NCBI RefSeq assembly: GCF_900112035.1
Contig: NZ_FOKC01000001.1
Location: forward strand, 496,001-560,000
Source: Nocardioides alpinus
GTDB lineage: Bacteria > Actinomycetota > Actinomycetes > Propionibacteriales > Nocardioidaceae
Reading direction: 5' to 3'
Length of the DNA: 64,000 nt
Each line of letters opens with the position of its first letter. Position 1 is the first letter of the stretch. This document shows, in pieces, positions 24,594 to 31,705 of this stretch. Position numbers and translations under genes: made by a program. Below the pieces are notes generated by a model, which did not search any database, was not told the DNA's origin, and was given only the letters and a program-made list of their open reading frames with translations.

Positions 24594-25871
24594 TGTGGGC
24601 TCAAGGCTGAGTGCAACGCCTTGACGTGATCGAGGTGTTCATGGCTCGTCCTCCTTGGCCGAGAGAGGCCCGCAAGGCGTTCTGGCGGGAGGTTGCGGCT
24701 GGGTCATCCACGGAGAATGCCGCGGCTGCTGTCGGCGTGTCCCGCGCGGTCGGGTATCGGTGGCTCGCAGCATCTGGTGGGGTGATGCCGCCTCGTCAGG
24801 TCCGCGAAGGCCCGCCTGTTTCACCGCGTCCGCAGGGTCGGCGGCTCAGCTCGGTTGATCGTGAAGAGATTGCTCACCTGCACCGGTCGGGGATGTCCTT
24901 GGGTGAGATCGCGGACGCGGTCGGGTTCCACAAGTCGACGATCAGCCGCGAGCTGCGACGCAACCTCAGCGGCACCCGCTATCGCGGTTCGACGGCCCAG
25001 CAGCTGGCTGAGGCGCGGGCCTGCGAGGGGCGTCACAAGCAGGCGAAGCTCGCGGTGAACACCCGGTTGCGGGCCGAGGTCGAGCGCCGACTGGGGAACA
25101 ATGACAGCCCAGAGCAGATCGCGAACCGGCTCCGGCTGGACTTCCCCGAGGATCCGGAGATGCGTGTGTCGCACGAGACGATCTACACCTCGATCTACGT
25201 CCAGGGCCGGGGCGCGCTGCGCAAGGATCTGGCCGGACACCTGCGCACCGGGCGGGCAGTACGTAAACCACGGGCACAACGACGCGCCGCCAAGTCGGAC
25301 GGCGGAAGCCCGTTGCGCAACGTGGTGTCGATCAGCGAGCGGCCCCCCGAGGTGGAGGACCGTGCGGTGCCCGGTCACTGGGAGGGCGACTTGATCATGG
25401 GATCGGGGAACACCTCGGCGATCGGCACCCTGGTGGAGCGTGCCACTGGGTTCGTGGTGCTGCTGCACCTGCCCGGGGATCACACCGCTGTGACGATGCA
25501 GACCGCGATCTGTGAGCAGATGGCACGGCTGCCCGAGACGTTGCGGCAGACGCTGACGTGGGACCGCGGCAGTGAGATGACCAACCACGCCCAGATCGCT
25601 GCGGCCACCGGCCTGGTGATCTACTTCGCCGACCCTGGGTCGCCGTGGCAGCGTGGCAGCACCGAGAACACCAACGGGCTCCTGCGCCAGTACTTCCCCA
25701 AAGGCAGCGACCTGTCGTTGTGGGGCCCCGGGTTCCTCGAGCAGGTCGCCCTACAGATGAACAACCGACCCAGAAAGCGACTCGACTGGCGCACCCCGGC
25801 CGAAGCCCTCGACGCACTACTGTCCGAACACGACAAACCACCCGGCGTTGCACTCACGGGTTGAATCCACC
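24594..25871 (+). mobile_element. Complete IS30-family insertion sequence, 1278 bp
   Basis: The ends are imperfect inverted repeats of about 27 bases: the left reads TGTGGGCTCAAGGC then TGAGTGCAACGCC, the right end (complement) GGTGGATTCAACCCG then TGAGTGCAACGCC; the inner 13 bases are identical. The start resembles the TGTAGATTCAA end of IS30 itself. The trinucleotide GAA stands directly outside both ends (24591-24593 and 25872-25874), a 3-bp target duplication as expected for this family. It encodes one intact transposase, so the element may be active. Confidence 0.88.
24641..25864 (+). CDS. IS30 family transposase
   Basis: 407 residues from ATG 24641 (MARPPWPREARK). An N-terminal helix-turn-helix (residues 10-40), then the IS30 HTH LSSVDREEIAHLHRSGMSLG and HKSTISRELRRN, and the integrase-like core with HWEGDLI (Asp 250), TWDRGSEM (Asp 308) and TENTNGLLRQYFPKG (Glu 342). 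The 33-residue gap between the second Asp and Glu is the IS30 DDE spacing. The reading frame runs into the right inverted repeat, where the stop lies. GC is lower than the flanks. Confidence 0.93.
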   Translation: MARPPWPREARKAFWREVAAGSSTENAAAAVGVSRAVGYRWLAASGGVMPPRQVREGPPVSPRPQGRRLSSVDREEIAHLHRSGMSLGEIADAVGFHKSTISRELRRNLSGTRYRGSTAQQLAEARACEGRHKQAKLAVNTRLRAEVERRLGNNDSPEQIANRLRLDFPEDPEMRVSHETIYTSIYVQGRGALRKDLAGHLRTGRAVRKPRAQRRAAKSDGGSPLRNVVSISERPPEVEDRAVPGHWEGDLIMGSGNTSAIGTLVERATGFVVLLHLPGDHTAVTMQTAICEQMARLPETLRQTLTWDRGSEMTNHAQIAAATGLVIYFADPGSPWQRGSTENTNGLLRQYFPKGSDLSLWGPGFLEQVALQMNNRPRKRLDWRTPAEALDALLSEHDKPPGVALTG

Positions 25872-25950
25872 GAACGAGCCCGTGTCGAAACCAAGGCCGA
25901 CCTCGCTCGGATTCGCCCCACCGTTGGCGGCCGCCGGTGATACTCGTGGC

Positions 25951-26682
25951 GTGCCGCGCCAGTCCACCGCCTTCTCGGTCATCGTCGCCGGGGTGCTGGT
26001 GTGCGCAGTCGTGCTCTTCCACCCGTCCGCGCAGATGGATGCCGTACGCCAGCTCGTCGGCCTGGGCGGCGAACGACTGCTCCCCGCGCCGGCGATCACC
26101 GCGCGCGGTGGAGCCTTCACCTTCGCGATGACCCAGCAGGGCTCGGACGAGCCGGTCGGCTGGAACCCGTGCAACACCGTCGAGTACGCCGTCAACCCGG
26201 CCGGCATGCCCGACGGTGCACGGCCACTGGTCGACCGGGCGATCGCGCGCATCTCGGCCGCCACGGGACTGGAGTTCGAGGACGAGGGCGACACCGACCG
26301 TCGGCCGTTCGCCGGCTCCTTCATCAGCCTCGGCGGCAGCGGACCGGTGGTGATCGGCTGGGGCGACGCGGCCGAGTTCCCCGAGCTGGGCGGTGGGGTC
26401 GTCGGCCTCGGCGGGGCGGCACCGAAGGACGGCCCGGGAGGGCGCCGCTACTACGTGACCGGCGGTCTCGTGCTCGACACCGAGGTCTTCACGGCCGCCA
26501 ACATCGCCGACCGACCGCGCGTCATGGAGGCGATCGTGGTGCACGAGCTGGCGCACGTCGTCGGGCTGGGCCACGTCGCCGAGCCGATGGAGCTGATGTT
26601 CGGCGACAACAACGGCCAGGTGGAGCTGGGCCCCGGGGACCGCGAGGGACTCGCGCGGGTGGGGTCGCTGCCCTGTCGGTGA
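25951..26682 (+). CDS. Matrixin-like secreted zinc metalloprotease
   Basis: 243 residues from GTG 25951. An N-terminal hydrophobic segment (about 7-26) acts as signal or anchor. The catalytic motif HELAHVVGLGHV (HExxHxxGxxH, about residues 197-208) is followed by EPMELMF with the Met-turn, placing it among matrixin/metzincin proteases; the preceding WNPCNTVEYAVNP start is typical of actinobacterial matrixins. It is extracytoplasmic. GATACT at 25939-25944, six bases before the GTG, suggests a leaderless start. A GGTGAG/CTCACC hairpin (26677-26699) overlaps the stop. It lies upstream of the WXG100 toxin genes but 92 bases separate them. Confidence 0.85.
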   Translation: MPRQSTAFSVIVAGVLVCAVVLFHPSAQMDAVRQLVGLGGERLLPAPAITARGGAFTFAMTQQGSDEPVGWNPCNTVEYAVNPAGMPDGARPLVDRAIARISAATGLEFEDEGDTDRRPFAGSFISLGGSGPVVIGWGDAAEFPELGGGVVGLGGAAPKDGPGGRRYYVTGGLVLDTEVFTAANIADRPRVMEAIVVHELAHVVGLGHVAEPMELMFGDNNGQVELGPGDREGLARVGSLPCR

Positions 26683-26699
26683 GGCCGAGCGACTCACCG
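26677..26699 (+). terminator. Possible terminator after matrixin gene
   Basis: CGGTGAG/CTCACCG, a 7-bp stem with a 9-base loop, covers the protease stop codon. No U-run. Weak. Confidence 0.35.
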
Positions 26700-26774
26700 T
26701 CCAGCGCGTCGGCTATCCACAGATTGCTCGCGACGGGTGTTGGGCGACACTCCGGTCCGGCGAGCATCGATCCC

Positions 26775-27092
26775 ATGATCATCTCGGGAACGATCGCCCT
26801 GGACCCCGCTGCGCACGCTGCGACGACGGCCGCCGTTCGGCTTCGGCTGGAGCACCTCGAGGAGCGCCGTCGGGCCGCCGAGCTCTCCGTCGAACGTGTC
26901 CTCACGACGTGGCGCGGCGATGCCGCGGAGCTCTTCCGCACCCGGTGGGAGGAGTGGAACCGCGGCGCCCTCGCCGTCATCGACCAGCTGTCGGTCGCGG
27001 CGGACGGGCTGGATCACGCTCGACGCTCGCTCGCCGCGACGGACGCCGAGAGCGAGCAGTCCACGGTTCGCCTCACAGGCCGCCTGGGATGA
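26775..27092 (+). CDS. WXG100-like small helical protein 1
   Basis: 105 residues, almost all helical, with a central TTWRGDAAELFRTRW: a W-x-G turn between two long helices, the hallmark of ESAT-6/WXG100 proteins exported by type VII secretion. Such partners usually pair as helical hairpins with a second WXG protein or with the N-terminus of a toxin. Its stop overlaps the next start (ATGA). First gene of the toxin operon. Confidence 0.75.
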   Translation: MIISGTIALDPAAHAATTAAVRLRLEHLEERRRAAELSVERVLTTWRGDAAELFRTRWEEWNRGALAVIDQLSVAADGLDHARRSLAATDAESEQSTVRLTGRLG

Positions 27093-27388
27093 CGGCCTAC
27101 GAGGTCGATCTCGACGAGCTGCGTGCGACGCTCGGCGAGCTGGCCTCCTGCCAACGCGACCTCATCAGCCTCGCCGGCGGCCTCGACGCGGAGCAGGAAC
27201 GACTCCAGTCCGGCTGGTCGGGTCTCGCGAGCGCGGCGCAGGCGTCGTCGTACGAGTCGTGGCGCGGCAGCTGCGCCGACATGGTCACCGCGCTCGCGGC
27301 CCTGCGCGGGATCGTGACGAGCGCAGACGCGCACTACGCGCGGGCGGTGTCGGCCAACCTCGAGCTCTGGCGGCAGGTGGCGCCGTGA
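27089..27388 (+). CDS. WXG100-like small helical protein 2
   Basis: 99 residues. Two predicted helices around SGWSGLASAAQASSYESWRG, again W-x-G in the middle, and a C-terminal helix with YxxxL-like spacing. Probably the type VII partner or targeting factor for the following toxin. It overlaps both neighbours by four bases (ATGA and GTGA), so the three proteins are made from one coupled message. Confidence 0.75.
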   Translation: MTAYEVDLDELRATLGELASCQRDLISLAGGLDAEQERLQSGWSGLASAAQASSYESWRGSCADMVTALAALRGIVTSADAHYARAVSANLELWRQVAP

Positions 27389-28704
27389 GGATCAGTGTCG
27401 AGTGCGGTGGGTACGACGACGCGGCCGACGCGTGCCGTACGGCCAACCAGACCGTCGCCCTGCTCGCCGAGTCGCTGTCGGGCAAGCTCGCCGGCTTCGG
27501 CGCGATGGCCGGCGACGACGCGAGCAGCGCCGCCTTCGCCGCGTCGTACGACGCTGCAGCCGCCGAGGCGGTCGGTGCGCTGGCCGACCTGACGCACGCC
27601 TTCCTCGGGCTCGGCCGGCTGCTGTCGTCCACCGGCGCCAACCACGCCGCCGCCGAAGCTGCAGCAGCCCAGGTCCTGACCTACTCCGGACACGGGCTCA
27701 CCGACGACGCCTACGTACGCGTCTCGCTGCCGACTCCACCGTCGAGCCTCGGCGCCGACGAACCGTCCTTCGGTGTGATCGACCGGTGGATCCTCGACCA
27801 GGTCGAGGGGTTCGTCTGGCCGGGAGCCGACGTGGCACTGCTCCGCGACGCGGCCCACGCCTGGCGGCGAGCAGCCTCGAGCGTCGCCCTGCTCGTCGAA
27901 CAGGTCGACGTCGCCAGCGAGATGGTGGAGCGCCAGCGCTCGCCCGAGGTCCCGGCGGCTCTCGCGAGCCTGGCCGACGTACGCCGCCTCGTGACGGACG
28001 TCGCCACCGAGCTCGCGGCAGTCGGCGACGCGTGCGAGGAGTACGCCGCGGCAGTTGAGGACGCGCACGACCGCACCCGCGCGCTGCTGGCCGAGATCGG
28101 CCAGATGGTGGTCGAGGGCGCTGCCCTCTCCGTGGTCATCGGCGGCCTGACGGGCGGCCTCGGAGGCTCGGCGACGGCCGCCGCCGCGGCTGCCCGGATC
28201 CGCGCGCAGGCGCCACGCTTCCACGCGCTCCTGGTCGGGCTGCGCGCCACGATCGCAACCGGCTCGGCCCGGATGCGTACGGCCCGCGAGTCGCTCCGCG
28301 GAGTGCGTGCGCGGCTCGATCGCTACGGGAAGGTCGCGATCCGGGACGAGCGGGGCGAGGCAAGGCTGCCGGGCGGCTGGAACGGGCGAGGAACTAGGAC
28401 CTTCAGCGATCGACAGGTTCAGAAGAAGTTCAAGCACGCACGGGACTTCGGAGTCGATGGTGACTTCAATCCAGCCGCCGCTCGCGCCTATCGCGAGGCG
28501 CTGGAGACGTTCATCGAGCGCGAAGCAACGCTGGTCAAGAGGGGCACAATGAGGGGACAGTCGGGCGAGGTCACTTTTCACCTCGACCCCGTCTCACGTC
28601 GCTGCGTCGCGGTCGACGGCAACGGAGGTTTCATCTCGGGCTGGAGACTGAGCCCAAGGCAACTACAGGAACTACTGGAAAAGGGGCACCTCGGTGGAGG
28701 CTGA
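27385..28704 (+). CDS. Polymorphic toxin with colicin D-like tRNase domain
   Basis: 439 residues from GTG 27385. Residues 1-110 form an ESAT-6-like helical pair; 110-330 are further long helices and an Ala/Gly-rich hydrophobic stretch (VEGAALSVVIGGLTGGLGGS). The last 100 residues match colicin D: KKFKHARDFGV at 347-357 and SGWRLS at 418-423. In colicin D, Lys608, Lys610, His611, Ser677 and Trp679 are the key residues for cutting the anticodon loop of tRNA-Arg; here Lys348, Lys350, His351, Ser418 and Trp420 occupy the same spacing (67 against 66). The base composition drops sharply in this domain, as in exchanged toxin tails. Delivery by type VII secretion is inferred from the WXG partners; no secretion ATPase is in the window. 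Confidence 0.85.
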   Translation: MRISVECGGYDDAADACRTANQTVALLAESLSGKLAGFGAMAGDDASSAAFAASYDAAAAEAVGALADLTHAFLGLGRLLSSTGANHAAAEAAAAQVLTYSGHGLTDDAYVRVSLPTPPSSLGADEPSFGVIDRWILDQVEGFVWPGADVALLRDAAHAWRRAASSVALLVEQVDVASEMVERQRSPEVPAALASLADVRRLVTDVATELAAVGDACEEYAAAVEDAHDRTRALLAEIGQMVVEGAALSVVIGGLTGGLGGSATAAAAAARIRAQAPRFHALLVGLRATIATGSARMRTARESLRGVRARLDRYGKVAIRDERGEARLPGGWNGRGTRTFSDRQVQKKFKHARDFGVDGDFNPAAARAYREALETFIEREATLVKRGTMRGQSGEVTFHLDPVSRRCVAVDGNGGFISGWRLSPRQLQELLEKGHLGGG

Positions 28705-28978
28705 CTTGGGATCGTTCGTCACCGAACTCCGCTCACTGATCGATGACTATCGAGCAGGCGCCGTTGCTGTGGACGTCTTCGAGTCGCGTTTCCTCGCCCT
28801 CCACTCCGAGATGCCGCTCGGCACTCCCGCGGTCTACTCGAGCGCGGTGGAGGAGTTGTTCTGGGCTGTCGAGTCCTATGTGGCCGAGCCCGAGCTGCGC
28901 AGCGAAGGCGACCTCGATGAGTCAGCGCTGCGCTCAGCCGTGGAGTCCACGGCAGCGGCCATGGCCGGCGCGACCTGA
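28694..28978 (+). CDS. Colicin D-type immunity protein
   Basis: 94 residues, acidic and helical, starting at a GTG inside the last codons of the toxin gene (11-base overlap). Size and pattern (FVTELRSLIDDYRAG, VFESRFLALHSEMP, VEELFWAVESYVAEPELR) agree with the ImmD/bacteriocin self-protection family (Colicin_immun). It would mask the active site of the tRNase domain. Position directly after the toxin is strong support; the family call is by eye. Confidence 0.78.
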   Translation: MEADLGSFVTELRSLIDDYRAGAVAVDVFESRFLALHSEMPLGTPAVYSSAVEELFWAVESYVAEPELRSEGDLDESALRSAVESTAAAMAGAT

Positions 28979-29005
28979 TTCTCGACCGATCGGCTGGGAG
29001 TCGGC

Positions 29006-29284
29006 ATGGAGGACCTTCGACAGTTGATGGCCGCGTACTTCCACCAGGACTGGTGGGCTGAGTACGACGGCCTCTGGGAGTCAGCGGTGGACGACTTCGC
29101 ACGTCGCGAACCCGACCGCGTCGCCGGCGCTTCCGACCAGATCCACGCCTTGCTCGACGAGGACGAGGCCGACGAGGCGCTTGGCCAGACCCTTGATGAC
29201 CTCGGCAACTTCTATGACGCTGGGCACGCTCCGGGCGCGAACCGCGCGTGGTTGCAGCAGGTCGGTGAACAGCTCGCCGACTGA
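29006..29284 (+). CDS. CdiI-type immunity-like protein, possibly orphan
   Basis: 92 residues, with GGGAG 7-11 bases before the ATG. The start LRQLMAAYFHQDWWAEYD and the acidic helical remainder (ASDQIHALLDEDEADEAL, LGNFYDAGHAPGANRAWL) resemble the contact-dependent growth inhibition immunity family (CdiI_2). It follows the colicin D-type immunity gene after 27 bases. No cognate toxin is present, so it may be left from an exchanged toxin or protect against relatives. Confidence 0.65.
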   Translation: MEDLRQLMAAYFHQDWWAEYDGLWESAVDDFARREPDRVAGASDQIHALLDEDEADEALGQTLDDLGNFYDAGHAPGANRAWLQQVGEQLAD

Positions 29285-29296
29285 GCTGACCGCCCC

Positions 29297-29845
29297 CTAT
29301 GCCCTCCTCGGCCTGAACTCGATCACGTTCGCCGGCAGCTTCCCTCTCCGCGTCCGACCCGTCGACCGGGTGGTCGACGGCCGGACCTGGAGCTCGTCGC
29401 ACGGCGGAGGCAGCAACCGCTCCGTCACGACATTGCCACTTATTTCCACGAGCCGGGACGCGTCGTCGCCAGGAGCAAATCCCATCACCGCCCCGTCGAG
29501 CACGTGGTTGAAGGTGAACCCGGCCAATGCCGATCGCCCCTCGCCCTTAGCCCCGCGCCGGAGCAGGTGATCGACGAGGAACGCCAACGACGCGCGCATC
29601 ATCGACGACTCCTCGAGAGCCGGATCCCACGTCAGGCAGCACCCGTCCGCGCAGACCTCCCACGCCAGGTGCGCGAAGGGCACGTCGCGATCCCCGCGCC
29701 CTGTCGGAGTGCCTCGTAGCGTCCGGTCCGAGTCGATCAGTGCGCGGAGGAACGCGCGCTCCGGCTCGCTGAGCGCAGGCTGGACCCGGATGTGGCCGGT
29801 GAAGCCGGTGCTGGACGGTGCGTGGGATCCCTGCCGTGACGTCAT
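29297..29845 (-). CDS. Conserved hypothetical protein
   Basis: 182 residues from ATG 29845, where AGGTG lies eight bases upstream; the frame continues upstream to about 29962 but without a ribosome site. The sequence FTGHIRVQPALSEPERAFL, LTWDPALE, MMRASLAFLVDHLLRRGA and FNHVLDGAVMGFA fits an actinobacterial family of unknown function that I recognise by pattern only. The C-terminus is basic. Convergent with the immunity-like gene, 12 bases away. Confidence 0.6.
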   Translation of the reverse strand: MTSRQGSHAPSSTGFTGHIRVQPALSEPERAFLRALIDSDRTLRGTPTGRGDRDVPFAHLAWEVCADGCCLTWDPALEESSMMRASLAFLVDHLLRRGAKGEGRSALAGFTFNHVLDGAVMGFAPGDDASRLVEISGNVVTERLLPPPCDELQVRPSTTRSTGRTRRGKLPANVIEFRPRRA

Positions 29846-30014
29846 GACGGACACCTGCCCGGGCGACCAGTCCAGAAACGCCTCGATGGACATCTGTGGA
29901 GAAGTCGAGCCGTCCGGAGCCGACATGAACGTCGGCTCGACAGAGGCTGCCCGCTTCCTCACTCAAGAGGCGCGCCGAGCGCCCCCGTACGCCTGTCGAT
30001 TGAAGCCGCAGGAC

Positions 30015-30236
30015 TCAGAGGTGGTGCAGCTTGGAGTAGGGATGCACGATCCGCAGCGTCTGCGATCCGAAGTCCACCGTCACGCCGTGGCTGTCGGTCT
30101 TGGTGACCTGCCCGAGGCCGTAGAGGTCGTGGGTGACCCGGTCATCGATCTCGAACACCTCGACCGTCGGCTCAACCTTGGGAGCGAACGGGCTGCTGGA
30201 CAGGTGCTTCGGCCGTGAGCCGTACGAGGAAGTCAT
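30015..30236 (-). CDS. Small conserved protein of unknown function
   Basis: 73 residues. A short disordered N-terminus (SSYGSRPKHLSSSPFAP) is followed by a beta-rich core FEIDDRVTHDLYGLGQVTK, VDFGSQTLRIVHPYSKL. The core recalls the Tudor/KOW-like start of CarD-type proteins, but it is too short for CarD. Common in Actinobacteria. Its start overlaps the stop of the upstream membrane-protein gene (ATGA), so the two are coupled. Confidence 0.7.
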   Translation of the reverse strand: MTSSYGSRPKHLSSSPFAPKVEPTVEVFEIDDRVTHDLYGLGQVTKTDSHGVTVDFGSQTLRIVHPYSKLHHL

Positions 30237-30850
30237 TTGACTCCAGTATGCGCCCCTTTGGGTGAGATGGATCCATCCCGACCTGAAGTTCTGATCCCGG
30301 CGGCGAGCACGACCCAGCCCAGCCCCACCCCGACGTGGGCCGCCAGACCGTAGATCCGGAAGCCGCCGAAGCCGTCCGACGTCGCCTGCGGGACGAGCAG
30401 CAACCCCAGCGCGACGAAGTAAGCCGTGGCCAGCAGCGCCCACCCCCAGCGCAGTCCGGAGCCCCGCGAGAGGACAGCGAGGGCCAGCGTGGCCGGGGCT
30501 AGCAAGAAGATCGAGAACGGCGGGCCGAGCGCGAGGAAGGCCAGGTCGAGCAGTGCCGATCCGAGCAGTGCAGCGACCACGACGGCGAGCGCCCGGGCCC
30601 GGCCCCGACTCTCACGAAGCCGCGAGCGAGCCACGACGAGACCGACGCCCACCAGGACGTTGGGCACCACGCCGAGCAGGAATCCCCACCCGATCATGGT
30701 CATTCCGCCCACTACCCGCTCCTCGTCGTACGACGTCGGGCCGTGCGCGAGCGTGAACGGGATCCACAACGCGATCATCGCCAGGCCGCCGAGGGCGATC
30801 AGCAGCGCGGGGACCGCTGAGCGCAGGCGAGTCGGCGACGAAGCAACCAC
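30233..30850 (-). CDS. Integral membrane protein of unknown function
   Basis: 205 residues from GTG 30850, about six hydrophobic segments (for example ALLIALGGLAMIALWIPFT and ALAVVVAALLGSALLDLAFL). No family recognised. It starts three bases after the MOSC gene stop and ends overlapping the small 73-residue protein, so the three genes form one minus-strand unit. Confidence 0.65.
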   Translation of the reverse strand: MVASSPTRLRSAVPALLIALGGLAMIALWIPFTLAHGPTSYDEERVVGGMTMIGWGFLLGVVPNVLVGVGLVVARSRLRESRGRARALAVVVAALLGSALLDLAFLALGPPFSIFLLAPATLALAVLSRGSGLRWGWALLATAYFVALGLLLVPQATSDGFGGFRIYGLAAHVGVGLGWVVLAAGIRTSGRDGSISPKGAHTGVK

Positions 30851-30852
30851 GG

Positions 30853-31584
30853 TCAGACCTCCACGACCCCTGGCCGCACGACCTCGGCGTACACCCCGAA
30901 CATGGGCTCCCCCGCGCGGTTGGTCGGCCGGCGCCGCACGAGCTCCTTGAGCACCCTGCGGTCCTTGACCCCCGTCTCGGGGTGGTGGTCGATGACCGCA
31001 CACCGCGGGACCGGACCACCGACCCTGACCCGCGCTCCCCCGAGCTCGAAGGAGGTGCCCAGCCACGTGTCCTCGACCCACGGCTCCTCGGTCTCGACGA
31101 CGAAGGTCGCGCGCAAGCGCGCCGCCTCCTCCAGCAGGTCGAGCTCGCGCAGCGAGGCCGTACCGACGATCGTGACCGGCGCCGCGAACACCACCCCGCC
31201 GCGCGGTGCGGCAGCGAGTCGTACGTCCTTCCCGAGATGGTCGGAGACCAGCGCCGCGTGCGGACCGTCGGTGAGTGCGAGCGACACCGACCTGCCCCAG
31301 TAGTCGCAGGTGACCGTCTGGCCGGACCGCTCCGCGGAAGCGGTGACCGACCCACCGCTCGGCAGCGCGACGCAGAGCCCGTTCCCGACAACACGCGTCA
31401 CCACAGGGACGAGGGAGGGATGCTGGACCGTACGCAGCACCTGCCGCGCGTCGACATCGACGAAGCACCACGCGCGATCCCCCACCGGACCGGCCGCGTC
31501 CAGCTCGACCGAGGGCAGCGAGAGGTGCCGTGTCCCCTTGACCGGCGCGAAGCCGGCGGCGCGCACGATCAGCTCAGCCGACAT
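30853..31584 (-). CDS. MOSC-domain protein
   Basis: 243 residues from ATG 31584 with GGAAG ten bases upstream; an ATG at 31593 would add three residues. The N-terminal MOSC_N beta-barrel (FAPVKGTRHLSLPSVELDAA, GPVGDRAWCFVD) precedes a MOSC domain with LGTSFELGGARVRVGGPVPRCAV, where the Cys is the expected sulphur-carrying residue. Such proteins relate to molybdenum-cofactor sulphurase and mARC-type reductases. Specific reaction unknown. Divergent from the M14 carboxypeptidase gene. Confidence 0.88.
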   Translation of the reverse strand: MSAELIVRAAGFAPVKGTRHLSLPSVELDAAGPVGDRAWCFVDVDARQVLRTVQHPSLVPVVTRVVGNGLCVALPSGGSVTASAERSGQTVTCDYWGRSVSLALTDGPHAALVSDHLGKDVRLAAAPRGGVVFAAPVTIVGTASLRELDLLEEAARLRATFVVETEEPWVEDTWLGTSFELGGARVRVGGPVPRCAVIDHHPETGVKDRRVLKELVRRRPTNRAGEPMFGVYAEVVRPGVVEV

Positions 31585-31664
31585 GGCGGTCATGCTTCCA
31601 CGCCGAGACCGGGCGAGGCTCCTGCCACCGCTTCGGTATTCCGTTGCGAGCCGATGCGTGGCAA

Positions 31665-31680
31665 TGTGACGTGGATCACA
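31665..31680. promoter_or_regulatory. CRP/GlxR-like operator
   Basis: TGTGACGTGGATCACA is a perfect TGTGA-N6-TCACA palindrome, the consensus of cAMP receptor proteins including actinobacterial Crp/GlxR. It lies 25 bases before the ATG of the secreted carboxypeptidase and about 80 bases before the divergent MOSC gene. Regulation by cAMP is inferred. Confidence 0.65.
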
Positions 31681-31705
31681 CCCCGTCCCGGGAGGGTCGA
31701 TCCAC

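Larger units (their letters stand above)
24571..25895 (+). repeat. Dispersed hairpin repeat copy interrupted by the IS30 element
   Basis: Removing the IS (and one GAA) joins 24571-24593 to 25875-25895 and restores an uninterrupted copy of the GGTTGAGCAGG...GTGTCGAAACC repeat found also at 34829-34998, 39743-39842 and inside nrdJ. The rebuilt 38-base core is identical to the nrdJ copy at 57640-57677. Confidence 0.75.

Noticed and set aside
24608..25856. IS ends placed at the perfect 13-bp inverted repeat.
   Set aside because: The similarity continues outward with one gap to give about 27-bp ends like those of IS30, and only the outer limits give a target duplication (GAA).
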